NCBI RefSeq assembly: GCF_003591005.1 | Contig: NZ_QYYD01000008.1 | Coordinates: 124,001 to 188,000 of the forward strand | Direction of reading: 5' to 3' | DNA length: 64,000 nt | Origin: Rhodopseudomonas palustris | GTDB taxonomy: Bacteria; Pseudomonadota; Alphaproteobacteria; Rhizobiales; Xanthobacteraceae | Shown here: piece after piece, positions 44,119 to 53,439 of the stretch | Position numbering within the stretch: the first letter of the stretch is position 1 | Layout of the letters: the number at the start of each line of letters is the position of its first letter | Position numbers and translations under genes: made by a program | Notes under the pieces: model-generated | Seen by the model: the letters and a program-made list of their open reading frames with translations, nothing else | Told to the model about the DNA's origin: nothing | Databases searched by the model: none

Positions 44119-44517
44119 ATGACCAGCCCGCATTTCCACGCCGTGATCTGGATCGACCACCGGGAGGCCCGGGTATTTCACTTCAATCCGCACGAGGCGG
44201 ATAAGCTGGTGGTGCATGCCGACAATGCCAATCGGCACATCCATCATCACCGCAGCATCGGCTCCGGTCACGAGCCGGAGGATCAGCATTTCCTCCGCGC
44301 CGCGATGGAGGCGATCGCCGACGCCGGCGTGGTGCTGATCGTCGGCCCCGGCCAGACCAAGCACGTATTCGAGACCTTCATCGTGGAGCACAATCCCGCC
44401 TTGAAGGCGAAGATCGCCGCCGTCGAAACCGCCGATCACCCGACCGACCCGCAAATCGTCGCCCACGCACGCAAATACTTCAAGGCCGAAGACCGGACCA
44501 CGCCGCAAACGAAATAA
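44119..44517 (+). CDS. Conserved rhizobial small protein (eRF1-like 'translational machinery protein')
   Basis: A 132-residue soluble protein: HAVIWIDHREARVFHFNPHE at the start, HIHHHRSIGSGHEPEDQHFL in the middle and DHPTDPQIVAHARKYFKAED at the end. Homologues in Bradyrhizobium-type genomes are annotated as translational machinery protein because of a weak eRF1/Pelota domain match; real function is unknown. Five His in the HxHHH stretch could bind metal. ATG 44119 has GGAGA upstream. It stands 113 bp after the aldo/keto reductase. Confidence 0.75.
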   Translation: MTSPHFHAVIWIDHREARVFHFNPHEADKLVVHADNANRHIHHHRSIGSGHEPEDQHFLRAAMEAIADAGVVLIVGPGQTKHVFETFIVEHNPALKAKIAAVETADHPTDPQIVAHARKYFKAEDRTTPQTK

Positions 44518-44623
44518 TCGCTCGCCAGCTTTGCTCACGCTGAGCGCTCATGAATACTTGAGCGCAGCCAAGCGCTTCGGCCGAGGGGGCGCAGCCGCGG
44601 CACGGCTTGCGCCCCGACAGCGG

Positions 44624-45577
44624 TCAGTAGTCCCAGAACGCCGGCACCCACCGAAACGCATCGCCGTCGATCGCGACGCGGCCGATCGACGGGAACGGCA
44701 GATGCGTGGCGACCAGCGGCTCGCCGGTCGCGGCGACCTCGCGCAGCAGCCTGATGCGGACGCGGGTGGCTTCATCCGGATCGTGTTCGAAGCCATTGTG
44801 CCAGTCCGGCCGTTCGAAGCTAACCGGGAACACCGCATCGCCCGCGAAGGTCAGCCGTTCACCACCCGACGACAGCTGCACCACGGCATGCCCCGGCGTA
44901 TGGCCGCCCGTGCGACGAGCCACGACGCCAGGCGCAATCTCCGCCTCGTCGGCGAACGTGCGGAGGTGTTGCTGATAGGCAGCGAGAAAATTCTTCGCCG
45001 TTGCCCGGAGCGCGTCGGGGAAGCCGTCCGGCATCTTGGTCCGGGAGAAATCCGGCGACGCCCAGAATGCGACCTCGGCCTCCGCAACGTGGATCCGCAG
45101 ATCGGCCCGCAACCGCTCCTTGACGCCATCGATCAGCAAGCCGCCGACGTGATCCATATGCATATGGGTCAGCACGACGTCGGTCACCGCCGACAGATCG
45201 ATGTCAGCCGCCGCAAGCCGCTGCAGCAGTTGCCCGGCGCGCGGCAGGTGCAGATCCGGAGCGAGGCCGAGTCCGGCGTCGATCAGGATCGTCTGCCGGC
45301 CACTGCGCACCACCACCGCATTGAGCGGCCAATCGAACGCGTCCTGCGGCAGAAATTGCTGCTGAAGCCAGGCCGCGCGCGCGGCCGGGTCGGCGTTGTG
45401 GGCCAGCATCGCGGTCGGCAACGGCAGCACGCCGTCGCTGATGACCATTACGTCGATGGTACCGATCCGCAGCGCGTAGCGCGACGGCACGGCTTCGTTC
45501 GATCCTGCGCGGATGATCGGCGTGATGCTCAGCTTCTGCGTGGTCGCAGACGGTGGTGTACGGACGATCTGATTCAT
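44624..45577 (-). CDS. MBL-fold metallo-hydrolase
   Basis: A 317-residue metallo-beta-lactamase-fold hydrolase. The metal motif is VLTHMHMDHVGG near residue 133 (HxHxDH), with GGHTPGHAVVQL and TFAGDAVFP supplying the next His and Asp, and a final ATHLPFPSIG His. Such proteins hydrolyse lactones, thioesters or sulfur esters; quorum-quenching lactonases share this layout. No signal peptide was seen. ATG 45577 has AGGAG 6 nt upstream. The substrate cannot be read. Confidence 0.88.
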   Translation of the reverse strand: MNQIVRTPPSATTQKLSITPIIRAGSNEAVPSRYALRIGTIDVMVISDGVLPLPTAMLAHNADPAARAAWLQQQFLPQDAFDWPLNAVVVRSGRQTILIDAGLGLAPDLHLPRAGQLLQRLAAADIDLSAVTDVVLTHMHMDHVGGLLIDGVKERLRADLRIHVAEAEVAFWASPDFSRTKMPDGFPDALRATAKNFLAAYQQHLRTFADEAEIAPGVVARRTGGHTPGHAVVQLSSGGERLTFAGDAVFPVSFERPDWHNGFEHDPDEATRVRIRLLREVAATGEPLVATHLPFPSIGRVAIDGDAFRWVPAFWDY

Positions 45578-45816
45578 GTTCGGCTCCTGTAGTTGTTTGC
45601 TATCACCCCGGCAACGTAACGAGCGCGGCTCGCGGCTGCGCCAGAGTGATTGCTGCGATCCCTGCGGGATTGCGGTCAGCGCAGCCACCACCACGCTATC
45701 CCGCGGTCTAGGTGGCCAGAGCTGGAGATCTGGACCAATGATCAGCACGGTCAGAGCTCAGTCCGCCCGGGGTCACCGCTTTGATCCAACCGCAACATCG
45801 ATGCAGGAAAAACGTC

Positions 45817-46266
45817 ATGAATCGCATCAACTGGCTCGAAGCAGCCCCTCAGGGAGCAAAGGCTCTCGGCGGCATCCATCATTACGTCACCACCGCCACC
45901 AATCTATCGCCGCAGCTCATTCACCTCGTCTTCCTGCGCGTGTCACAGGTCAACGGCTGTGCCCACTGCATCGACCTCCACGCACGTGATTTGATGAAGA
46001 GCGGCATGTCGATCGACAAGGTCATGATGGTCCCGGTGTGGGACGAAGCTGCACACTTGTTCTCCGATCAGGAGCGCGCCGCCCTTGCATGGGCCGAGGA
46101 AGTGACGCGCGTCAGCGAGACGCACGCGTCGGACGGCGCGTACACCGCAGCCCTGGCGGCTTTCGGCCCCAGGGATCTCGTCGATCTGACGATCGCCATC
46201 GCCGCCATGAATGCGTTCAACCGGATGGGCATCAGCTTCCGTGTCCCACCGGCAGCAAAGACTTGA
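45817..46266 (+). CDS. Carboxymuconolactone decarboxylase/AhpD-like protein
   Basis: A 149-residue protein of the CMD/AhpD alkylhydroperoxidase fold. The active-site pattern VNGCAHCIDLHARDLMK (CxxC followed by His) near residues 47-63 is that of peroxidase-type members. ERAALAWAEEVTRVSE and LVDLTIAIAAMNAFNRM are the usual helices. It probably has peroxidatic or disulfide reductase activity. ATG 45817 has AGGAAA upstream. It may be linked with the SDR and AraC genes that follow, but on the opposite strand. Confidence 0.87.
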   Translation: MNRINWLEAAPQGAKALGGIHHYVTTATNLSPQLIHLVFLRVSQVNGCAHCIDLHARDLMKSGMSIDKVMMVPVWDEAAHLFSDQERAALAWAEEVTRVSETHASDGAYTAALAAFGPRDLVDLTIAIAAMNAFNRMGISFRVPPAAKT

Positions 46267-46397
46267 GAGGTCGGTCGGAGTGAGGATCACAGCGCTTCCG
46301 ACCGATGCCGCATCCGTCTTGACGGTCTCGCTTGATCGGCACGGCTGCGGTTGATTGTGGACGACTGGAGCGCCGCGCCTGGCGCGGCGCTCGCCGC

Positions 46398-47183
46398 TCA
46401 CACCAATCCGAGCCCGCCATCGACGGCGAGTACCTGCCCGGTCACCCACGTCGCTGACGGATCCGCCAGTTGTACGATCCATGCGGCGACGTCTTCCGGA
46501 ACGCCGCGGCGGCCGAGCGGGATCTGCGCGCGCTCCTCGGCCTTCACGGCCGCCGCCTGCGCCTCGGACAATCCCATCATCCCGGTGAGCGCGTCGGTCT
46601 CGGTCGGCCCGGCCGCCACTGCGTTGACCCGGATGCCGGAAGGCGCAAATTCGAGCGCCCAGCAGCGCGTCAGATGCTCGAGCGCCGCCTTGCTTGCCGC
46701 GTAGTGCGACAGGCCGGCGCCCGGCTTATGGCCGAAGGTGCTCGACACGTTGACGATGACGCCGCGGCTGGCGGCGAGATGCGGCAAAGCCGCCGCGGCG
46801 AGCAGGCTTGGGCCGACGACGTTGACGGCGAAGATCTGGCGGATGCGATCGGCGGTGACCTCGGCGAGCGGCAGGATCGCGCCAGCGCCGGCATTGTTGA
46901 TCAACGCGTCGATCCTGCCCCATCGCTCGACCGCGGTGGAGATGGTTCGCCGCGCATCGTCCGCCCCGGCTGCATCGGCGACCAGCGGCGTGATGTTGGG
47001 ATGCGCCGCCGCGGTGTCGTCGAGCGGCTCGGCGCGGCGGCCGGTGATCAGCACCTGCGCCCCCTGCTCCGCGAAGCCGAGCGCGGCGGCGCGGCCAATT
47101 CCGGAGCCGCCGCCGGTGACGATGATGACCCGTCCGGACGGCAGCTCGGAGGTCGTCACGGCGAATGTGCTGGATGAAGTCAT
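46398..47183 (-). CDS. SDR family oxidoreductase
   Basis: A 261-residue classical SDR: TGGGSGIGRA at 23-32, NNAGAG near 97, NVSSTFGHKPG and SHYAASKAALEH (Tyr-x-x-x-Lys) near 156-170. The end QVLAVDGGLGLV is conserved. NAD(P)-dependent; substrate unknown. ATG 47183 has AAGGA upstream and overlaps by 3 nt the stop of a possible small ORF. The AraC-type gene at 47584-48519 lies upstream on the same strand and may control it. Confidence 0.87.
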   Translation of the reverse strand: MTSSSTFAVTTSELPSGRVIIVTGGGSGIGRAAALGFAEQGAQVLITGRRAEPLDDTAAAHPNITPLVADAAGADDARRTISTAVERWGRIDALINNAGAGAILPLAEVTADRIRQIFAVNVVGPSLLAAAALPHLAASRGVIVNVSSTFGHKPGAGLSHYAASKAALEHLTRCWALEFAPSGIRVNAVAAGPTETDALTGMMGLSEAQAAAVKAEERAQIPLGRRGVPEDVAAWIVQLADPSATWVTGQVLAVDGGLGLV

Positions 47184-47485
47184 GGCAGTCGTCCTTGTAA
47201 GTCGGAGTGAATATCCGAACCGGTCGCACCCAGGAGGAGCGGTTTGCCCTCACAGTCCCGGCAGCAGCTCAGAGCCGTTGCGCTTCTTGAGATGGTCCAC
47301 GCCTCGCCACTGGTGAGATTCTCTGTCAGCGTCTGCTCGATGAGGGTGATCGGATGCCGCGATCTGGCATCTTCTCCTGCTCCGGACGTCGAGCGGATCG
47401 TCAGCGACGCGGCATAGATCAGCGTGGTGGCGAGAAGCCTGCGCTGCGAGAAAGCCGCGAGCCGGCGCAATGTGGTGTTGGACAT
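47180..47485 (-). CDS. Possible 101-aa protein coupled to the SDR gene
   Basis: ATG 47485 is preceded by GGAGACGATCG, and the frame runs to a TGA that overlaps the SDR start (ATGA). The N-terminus MSNTTLRRLAAFSQRRLL with TTLIYAASLTI could be a membrane anchor or signal; the rest shows no family (CCRDCEGK is a Cys-rich patch). Composition and codon use look less gene-like than neighbours. It may be a decayed gene, or an untranslated leader. Confidence 0.3.
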   Translation of the reverse strand: MSNTTLRRLAAFSQRRLLATTLIYAASLTIRSTSGAGEDARSRHPITLIEQTLTENLTSGEAWTISRSATALSCCRDCEGKPLLLGATGSDIHSDLQGRLP

Positions 47486-47583
47486 CGATCGTCTCCGTGT
47501 CAGTCGCTGCATGGAATGAGGACGTAGCGAAACTCGATGCCGCTTGCGCCAGCGCGATTGCGACGGCTACAGCGCGGTTGCTA

Positions 47584-48519
47584 TCAGCGCGCGTTGCGGC
47601 GCCATTCGCTCGGCGACACGCCGGTCAGCCTTTTGAAAGCGGCGGCGAACGCGGTCTGCGATGCGTAACCGAGCGCGGCCGAAACGGAGACGACCGCCTC
47701 GCCGTCGCGCAGCATGTCCATCGCCTGCTCGAGTCGCCGCTGTCGCAACCACGCCATCGGTGACAGTCCGGTGCTCTCCTTGAAGGCACGGCAGAAGTGA
47801 AAGCGCGACATGCCGGCTTCGGCGGCGAGCGCGCCGAGACAAAGATCGGCGTCATCGTCCGATCGCAGTCGCTCGATCGCACGCCGCAGCACGTGCGGCG
47901 CCAGGCCGCCCCGCACCGGCCTGACCTGCGCTGAGGCCGTGCCATGGGCGACCAGCAGCCGCATCGCCAGCAGGTCGGCGAGTTGCTGCCTGAACAGCGC
48001 GTCGAGCGCTGCGTTGTGCTCGATCACCTCGGCAGCGCTGATCAGCAGCCGTGACGCGATGGCATCGGGAAAGCCGGTGCGTTCGACCAGGTTGCCGCCG
48101 CCCGTTCCCGTCTCATCGGCGATCCGACGTAGTCTGCTGCGCGGCAGATACAATTGCACGACCTCGATCGAGCCGGCGATATCCCAGCGCGCGCTGGACT
48201 CCGCCGGAATGATCGTGACCACGCCGGCACGCCCGCTGCCGATCGCCACCGCGCCGTTCGAGCGGCGCTCCAGCCGTCGAACCGGACCGCGATAGGCCAT
48301 CACCACGTCGTCGGCCATCGGCGCCACGACGGCGTGCAGGGGGCCGTGCTGCCACAGCGCGAAGGCGCCGCCGGACCGCTCGGATGCGTAGCGCAGCGGA
48401 GCGGCGCCCAACACCCGCCGCATCTCCTCCGCCGGCGCGGGCAGCCCGGCACGGCCGGTCGCGGGCTGCTGCGCGCATAGCTCTGCAACACTCGTTGGTT
48501 TCGCGCTCGAAAGGCTCAC
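47584..48519 (-). CDS. AraC family transcriptional regulator
   Basis: A 311-residue regulator. The C-terminal ~100 residues carry the two-helix-turn-helix AraC domain: DLCLGALAAEAGMSRFHFCR, TGLSPMAWLRQRRLEQAMD, VVSVSAALGYASQTAFAAAF and TGVSPSEWRR. The N-terminal ~190 residues are an effector-binding region with a PAESSARWDIAG segment. The start GTG 48519 has GGGAGAGCG upstream; an earlier ATG at 48588 lacks one. It is upstream of the SDR gene at 46398 on the same strand, which may be its target. Confidence 0.87.
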   Translation of the reverse strand: MSLSSAKPTSVAELCAQQPATGRAGLPAPAEEMRRVLGAAPLRYASERSGGAFALWQHGPLHAVVAPMADDVVMAYRGPVRRLERRSNGAVAIGSGRAGVVTIIPAESSARWDIAGSIEVVQLYLPRSRLRRIADETGTGGGNLVERTGFPDAIASRLLISAAEVIEHNAALDALFRQQLADLLAMRLLVAHGTASAQVRPVRGGLAPHVLRRAIERLRSDDDADLCLGALAAEAGMSRFHFCRAFKESTGLSPMAWLRQRRLEQAMDMLRDGEAVVSVSAALGYASQTAFAAAFKRLTGVSPSEWRRNAR

Positions 48520-48678
48520 GTCTCGCTCTCCCGGCCGAAGGGCAGCTCCGCTCCCGCAATGATGGCGGCGAAGAACGGCCGCGGACATCGTACAGGCCGG
48601 TAGTGAGGCTGATGCCTATGGCTGCCTCGACCTAACCCACCGCATAGGGCGACGACGATCGACCCGGAGGTTGCCGGA

Positions 48679-50016
48679 TCAGGCCGTTTGGCTGACGCAG
48701 TGTTCCGCCAGCGGTAGCGAGAAGACGAACTGCGCGCCCCCCTCCGGGCGATTGGACGCGGAGATTTCGCCGCCGTGTCCCGCCACGATGGTCTGGCAGA
48801 CCGCCAGCCCGAGCCCGACGCCTGATTGTTTGGTGCTGAAGAAGCTGTCGAACACGCGATCGAGATCGGACGCCGCGATGCCTGGGCCGTTGTCCGCCAC
48901 GCTCACCGTCGCGACGCCACTGCCGTCGCAACGGGTCTGCACTTCGATGCGGCCGCACCCACCCCCCTGGCTCACCAGTGCTTGAACGCCGTTGATCAGC
49001 AGGTTGATCACGACCTGCTGCAACTGCACGCGATCGGCCAGGACGATCGGCCGCTGCGGATCGAATGCAGTCGTCAGTGCGACCGCTTTCGACTCGACGT
49101 CGTGACTGATGAACATCAGTGCTTCTTCGACCGCCTGGTTGAGGTCGATCGGCCGCTTTTCCAGCTCGTGCTTCGCCGCCATACTGCGCATGCGCTGGAT
49201 GATGTCGCTGGCGCGGCGGGCGTTCGTCACGACCCGCTCTGTCAGCTGCGCAACTTTCTCTCGATGGTAGTCGTCCCGTGCCAGCCAGCGCAGGCTGGCT
49301 TCGCTGTTCGACACGATCGCCGTCAGTGGCTGGCTGATCTCGTGGGCGATCGACGACGCCAATTCGCCCAGCGTCGCGATGCGCCCGGCGTGGGCGAAGT
49401 CTGCTTGCAGCTTCCGCAGCTGCCGCTCGGTGTGCAGGCGCGCGCCGATGTCCTGAATGGTGATGAACGTGGTGTCGAGCTGCTCGGGCGGCCGCGGATA
49501 GGTCACCGAGAACAGCACGTCGATCACCGTGCCGTCGAACGCCAGCATCCTGGTCTCTTCGATCAGATTCCGCTCGCCATTGTAGTGCGCCACCATCACC
49601 CGCTTGGCGAGGTCGGGATCGGCTTCGAACAGATAGCGGACCGGCCGGATCAGATCGCCCGGCCGCGCTGCGCGAAACAGCACCGCCGCATCGCGGTTCA
49701 CTTCGGATACGACGACGGAATCCTTGGCGAGTTCGACAAAGTCGGGGTTGGCGTCGAGGAACGCCGCGATGTCGACGACGCCATCGGCGCGTATCAATTC
49801 CATCGCTGCGGCAGTCCGACGGGTGTCGACCTGCCACAGCGCGGTCGGAAGATGCTGAATCAGGGTGCGATACTTCGCTTCGCTGGCGGTCATCGCTTCG
49901 GGCGCCGGGGGCGCACGAGAGGCAGCCTCCGGCGACAGCGCGGCGGCGATGGGGCTTCGACCATTGCCGGCCGACGGGCCCGCGAAACGGGAGCGTTCTG
50001 GCAAGGCGCTACTCAT
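48679..50016 (-). CDS. PAS-type sensor histidine kinase
   Basis: A 445-residue kinase without obvious transmembrane helices, so probably cytoplasmic. The N-terminal half contains a PAS-like sensory region (about 60-200; KYRTLIQHLPTALWQVDT, FDGTVIDVLFSVTYPRPPE). The HisKA site is SSIAHEISQPLTAIVSNSEA near 225. The ATPase domain has VVINLLINGVQAL (N box), VADNGPGIAAS (G1) and GVGLGLAVCQ (G2). The start overlaps the upstream response regulator end by 8 bp (ATGAGTAG). It forms an operon with two response regulators. Signal unknown; the layout resembles FixL-like soluble kinases. Confidence 0.88.
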   Translation of the reverse strand: MSSALPERSRFAGPSAGNGRSPIAAALSPEAASRAPPAPEAMTASEAKYRTLIQHLPTALWQVDTRRTAAAMELIRADGVVDIAAFLDANPDFVELAKDSVVVSEVNRDAAVLFRAARPGDLIRPVRYLFEADPDLAKRVMVAHYNGERNLIEETRMLAFDGTVIDVLFSVTYPRPPEQLDTTFITIQDIGARLHTERQLRKLQADFAHAGRIATLGELASSIAHEISQPLTAIVSNSEASLRWLARDDYHREKVAQLTERVVTNARRASDIIQRMRSMAAKHELEKRPIDLNQAVEEALMFISHDVESKAVALTTAFDPQRPIVLADRVQLQQVVINLLINGVQALVSQGGGCGRIEVQTRCDGSGVATVSVADNGPGIAASDLDRVFDSFFSTKQSGVGLGLAVCQTIVAGHGGEISASNRPEGGAQFVFSLPLAEHCVSQTA

Positions 50017-50455
50017 CGGAAGATTCGCCGGCGCCCCTTGCACGTCCGGGCGACAGGACGGCGCGAAGATGTTCGTACAGGGATGCCGCGCTGATCGGCT
50101 TCACCAGATAGGCAATCGCGCCGCTGGCGATTGCGCGGGAGCGGGTCACGGCGCTGGTGTCGGCCGAGATGAAGATCACCGGCAGGGACGGGGCGATTTT
50201 GCGCAGACGAGTCTGCAGCTCGAGACCGCCGATGCCCGGCATCCGGACGTCGGTGACGACACAGTCGAATGCGCCTGCGCGATACGCCATCAGCAACGCC
50301 TCCGCGCGATCGAAGGTGCGGCAATGAATATCCATCACCGCCAGAAGATCGCACAACGCTTCACGTACGGATTCGTCGTCGTCGACGACGGCAACGATCG
50401 CACTTTTGAGCAGATGGGGCGTGGAAGCGGGCATCGCCGAGAACCATCTGCTCAT
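50009..50455 (-). CDS. Single-domain response regulator
   Basis: A 148-residue receiver without an output domain. VVDDDESVREALCDLL gives the acidic pocket, DCVVTDVRMPGIGG the phospho-acceptor Asp (about residue 70) and YLVKPIS the conserved Lys. The last residues overlap the kinase gene by 8 bp. A stand-alone receiver between a LuxR-type regulator and a kinase suggests a phosphate sink or relay. An ATG at 50434 is an alternative start. Confidence 0.87.
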   Translation of the reverse strand: MSRWFSAMPASTPHLLKSAIVAVVDDDESVREALCDLLAVMDIHCRTFDRAEALLMAYRAGAFDCVVTDVRMPGIGGLELQTRLRKIAPSLPVIFISADTSAVTRSRAIASGAIAYLVKPISAASLYEHLRAVLSPGRARGAGESSDE

Positions 50456-50484
50456 CGACCATCGGCGGGTACCTATGCCGTGGT

Positions 50485-51195
50485 TTAGCCAGGCACATTG
50501 CGGCGCAAATCATCCGGCAACATTTCCCAAATCCGGATCAGCTCCGTCACCGACCTCGCCTGCATCTTGCGGCTGCCATTGCTGCGGTGAAGCTTGATGG
50601 TGATCTCGCTCAGCCCGAGATCGAATGCGATCTGCTTGTTGAGCCGACCCTTGGCGACCTCGGTCAGCACCTGCCGTTCGCGCGCCGTCAGCGTGGCATG
50701 GCGTTCGGTCGCTTGTCTGACGCGCCGCGCAGCCGCGGTCTGGGCAATGTCGCGCTCGATCGCATCCCCGACCGCATCGAGCAGCGCCTGATCACGCACC
50801 GGTTTGGTCAGGAAGTCGACTGCGCCCGCCTTCATGGCCTGCACGGTCATCGCGATGTCGCCATGGCCGGTGAGAAAGATGATCGGCTTGGTGTTGCCGC
50901 TGCGCAGCAGATGCTGCTGCAGGTCGAGCCCGCTGATCCCCGGCATCCGGACATCGAGAATCAGGCAGCCGGGCCGGTCGGATAGTTCGAACTGTAGCAG
51001 ATCTTGTGTGGTGGAGAAGCAAGCGGACTCGATGTCCACCGACAGCAGCAGCTCCTGCAACGCGGAGCGGACGTGGTGATCGTCATCCACGATGATCACC
51101 AGAGGACGAGCCGACGCCGCCGACAGCGGGGCCAACCCGGCAGGAATGCGTGGATAGGCTGCAGGCTGTCCGGCTGTCGCTTGTCGCATCGTCAT
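50485..51195 (-). CDS. FixJ/LuxR-type response regulator
   Basis: A 236-residue regulator, first gene of the three-gene two-component operon (51195 down to 48679). The receiver (about 30-150) has IIVDDDHHVRSALQ, CLILDVRMPGISG (Asp) and FLTKPV (Lys). The LuxR domain (about 165-225) reads LTARERQVLTEVAKGRLNKQ and EITIKLHRSNGSRKMQARS. The usual HRGNVMRKM stretch reads HRSNGSRKM here, a change in the recognition helix area. It is divergent from the AraC gene at 51479. Confidence 0.9.
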   Translation of the reverse strand: MTMRQATAGQPAAYPRIPAGLAPLSAASARPLVIIVDDDHHVRSALQELLLSVDIESACFSTTQDLLQFELSDRPGCLILDVRMPGISGLDLQQHLLRSGNTKPIIFLTGHGDIAMTVQAMKAGAVDFLTKPVRDQALLDAVGDAIERDIAQTAAARRVRQATERHATLTARERQVLTEVAKGRLNKQIAFDLGLSEITIKLHRSNGSRKMQARSVTELIRIWEMLPDDLRRNVPG

Positions 51196-51478
51196 GTGGC
51201 TCCAGCTTGTTGCCGCCGTCCTGAGGCTAACGTGCTGGTAATACTACGAGAAGGCGCTCTCTCGTCTTTCCTGATCCGACCGCTTTTTGCCGATTCCTGC
51301 GGTGCCTTCCGATGCGACGAACCGCCACGCCGCTCTCCCCATTCTTCCTAACCAGCTGTTCCAGCAGAGCAATCCTTCGCCCACGGCATGCGTGGCGATC
51401 TGGACCTCGTTGCGTCGATGATAGATACTGCGATGCATTCGCAGCCAACGACATGCACTCTCGGCGGAATTGACTCAG

Positions 51479-52393
51479 ATGAACCAGGCCGGGCTCTATG
51501 GACGACAACTCGGGCGTCGTCTGCAGGTCGACCAAGCTCCAGCCTTGATGACGCGGTCGCTGCGCAGCACCGAGATTGCGGTCACCGAATGCCGAAACGA
51601 TGCGCCCGAACCGGGCCTGTCCGGGTCGCTGCCAGGCGAGGACGCCTATCTGGTCAGCCTCAAACTGCGCGACTACCCGCAGTGTGAATGCTGGGAGGAA
51701 GGCCGCCCGGTGATCACCGCGGACGTCAAGAGCGGCGCCACTTACTTATACGACCTCCGCCGCGACCCGCGATACATCATCGATAAGCCGTTTCATTCGG
51801 TGTTCTTCTATCTGCCGCGCGCAGCCCTGGATTCGATCGGGCAGCAGGCCGGGACGAGCCGGGTCGGCGATCTCGATTATCAGTGCGGCATCGGCAGCGA
51901 CGACGACATCATCCGGCAGATCAGCGCCTCGTTGCTGGCCGGGCTGCACCGGCCGCACGAAGTAAATCAGCTGTTCGTCGATCATCTGCTGCTGGCGATC
52001 GGCGCCCATGTGGTCCAGGCCTATGGCGGGCTGGACATCACTGGCACTCCGACGCGCGGCGGCCTTGCGAACTGGCAGGTCAGACGCGCCTGTGAGCGGC
52101 TCGCGGCCGATCTTGAAGGCAAGGCGACGCTGCAGCAGATCGCCGCCGAGCTCGGTCTATCGACCAGCCATTTCTCGCGCGCTTTCCGGGCTTCCACCGG
52201 ATTTCCGCCGCATCAATGGCTGCTGCGCCAGCGTGTCGCCAAGGCAAAGCAGTTGCTGGCGGATCGCCGCTTGTCGCTGTCCGAGATCGCGATCGCGGCC
52301 GGGTTCGCTAACCAAAGCCACCTCACCCGCGTGTTCTCGTCGATCGCCGGCATCAGCCCCGGCGCATGGCGCCGCGACAAGATCGGCAGGTAG
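51479..52393 (+). CDS. AraC family transcriptional regulator
   Basis: A 304-residue regulator. The C-terminal AraC domain shows TLQQIAAELGLSTSHFSRAF, TGFPPHQWLLRQRVAKAKQL, LSLSEIAIAAGFANQSHLTR and GISPGAWRRD. The N-terminal part begins with LYGRQLGRRLQVDQAP and contains YLVSLKLRDYPQCECWEEGR, usual for regulators of stress or aromatic genes in this order. ATG 51479 chosen; TTG 51470 is in frame. The neighbouring minus-strand SDR gene converges with it. Confidence 0.88.
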   Translation: MNQAGLYGRQLGRRLQVDQAPALMTRSLRSTEIAVTECRNDAPEPGLSGSLPGEDAYLVSLKLRDYPQCECWEEGRPVITADVKSGATYLYDLRRDPRYIIDKPFHSVFFYLPRAALDSIGQQAGTSRVGDLDYQCGIGSDDDIIRQISASLLAGLHRPHEVNQLFVDHLLLAIGAHVVQAYGGLDITGTPTRGGLANWQVRRACERLAADLEGKATLQQIAAELGLSTSHFSRAFRASTGFPPHQWLLRQRVAKAKQLLADRRLSLSEIAIAAGFANQSHLTRVFSSIAGISPGAWRRDKIGR

Positions 52394-52428
52394 GCGCTGA
52401 GTCGGCGGCGACGTGCGATGGCGTCGTG

Positions 52429-53388
52429 TCAGGCGATCGCTAGCGTCTCGCTTAGGGTCCACAGCCGCTCGGCCAATGCAGGATCGGCGGCCCAGGGCGA
52501 GACGCCCTTGCGCAATTCGCCGCCGCGATAGATCGGCGCGACATCGCAATCCTCGCAATACACGCCGCCGAGCCCGTCGAGTTGCCGGCTGGTGGCGCAC
52601 CACACGCTGGTCGCCGCGCCTTGCTGCGGCGTCTTCATGCCCCGCTCGGGGTCGACCTTCGGCACGCCATTCGCATCGCGCGCGTCGAACGCATCGATCT
52701 CCTCGGCGCTGAGATGCCGCGCCAGATCGGTCAGGATCTGGCCGGGATGCAGCGAGAACGCGCGAATACCGTGCTGCTTGCCGCGCGCGTCCAGCGCCAG
52801 CGCGAACAGCGCGTTGGCGGTCTTGGACTGGCCGTAGGCCTGCCACTTGTCGTAGGCGCGGCGGGTGAAATTCGGATCGTCGAAATCCACGCCGGCAATC
52901 TGATGCCCGCGTGACGATACCGACACGACCCGCGCCGATTTCGCCCGCACCAGCGCGGGCCATAGCGCATGGACCAAGCGAAAGTGGCCGAGATGATTGG
53001 TGGCGAATTGCAGTTCATGGCCCGCGGCGTCCCGCCCGAGCGGCGTCGCCATGATGCCGGCGCTGTTGATCAGAATTGGGAGTGCGCGGCCACGCGCGAG
53101 AAAGCGCGCCGCGAAGAAGTCGACCGAGCCAGGGTCGACCAGGTCGAGTTGTTCAATTTCGACGCCTGCAATGCCGAGGGTCGCGCGACGCGCCCGCTCC
53201 GGATCCCGAGCCGGGACGATAACCGTAGCGCCGGCCTCGCTGAGCGCCCGGGTGGTTTCAAGGCCGATGCCTGAGGCGCCGCCGGTGACGATTGCCGTCT
53301 GGCCGGATAGATCGACGCCAGCCACCACGTCGGCGGCCGTCGCCGAGGCGCCGAAGCCGCTGCCGATCGGTGTCTGTGGTGTACTCAT
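52429..53388 (-). CDS. SDR family oxidoreductase (retinol-dehydrogenase-like length)
   Basis: A 319-residue SDR: TGGASGIGLET near residue 33, NSAGIM near 105, VVSVSSRGHQ and AYGQSKTANALFA (Tyr-x-x-x-Lys) near 165-185. HPGQILTDLARHL follows. The extra C-terminal region is like the WW-oxidoreductase/retinol dehydrogenase-type SDRs. VYCEDCDVAPIY near the end is typical. ATG 53388 has GAGGA upstream. It heads a leftward cluster with the cupin, NmrA-like and alpha/beta hydrolase genes upstream on the same strand. Confidence 0.87.
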   Translation of the reverse strand: MSTPQTPIGSGFGASATAADVVAGVDLSGQTAIVTGGASGIGLETTRALSEAGATVIVPARDPERARRATLGIAGVEIEQLDLVDPGSVDFFAARFLARGRALPILINSAGIMATPLGRDAAGHELQFATNHLGHFRLVHALWPALVRAKSARVVSVSSRGHQIAGVDFDDPNFTRRAYDKWQAYGQSKTANALFALALDARGKQHGIRAFSLHPGQILTDLARHLSAEEIDAFDARDANGVPKVDPERGMKTPQQGAATSVWCATSRQLDGLGGVYCEDCDVAPIYRGGELRKGVSPWAADPALAERLWTLSETLAIA

Positions 53389-53439
53389 TGTCACGTCCTC
53401 AAGCGCGCGCAACCGCCGAGCGAGTCGTGGATCGCCTTC

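Noticed and set aside
45781-45795. Another FixK-type box upstream of the AhpD-like gene (TTGATCCAACCGCAA)
   Set aside because: The spacing between TTG and CAA is 9, not 8, which breaks the dyad.
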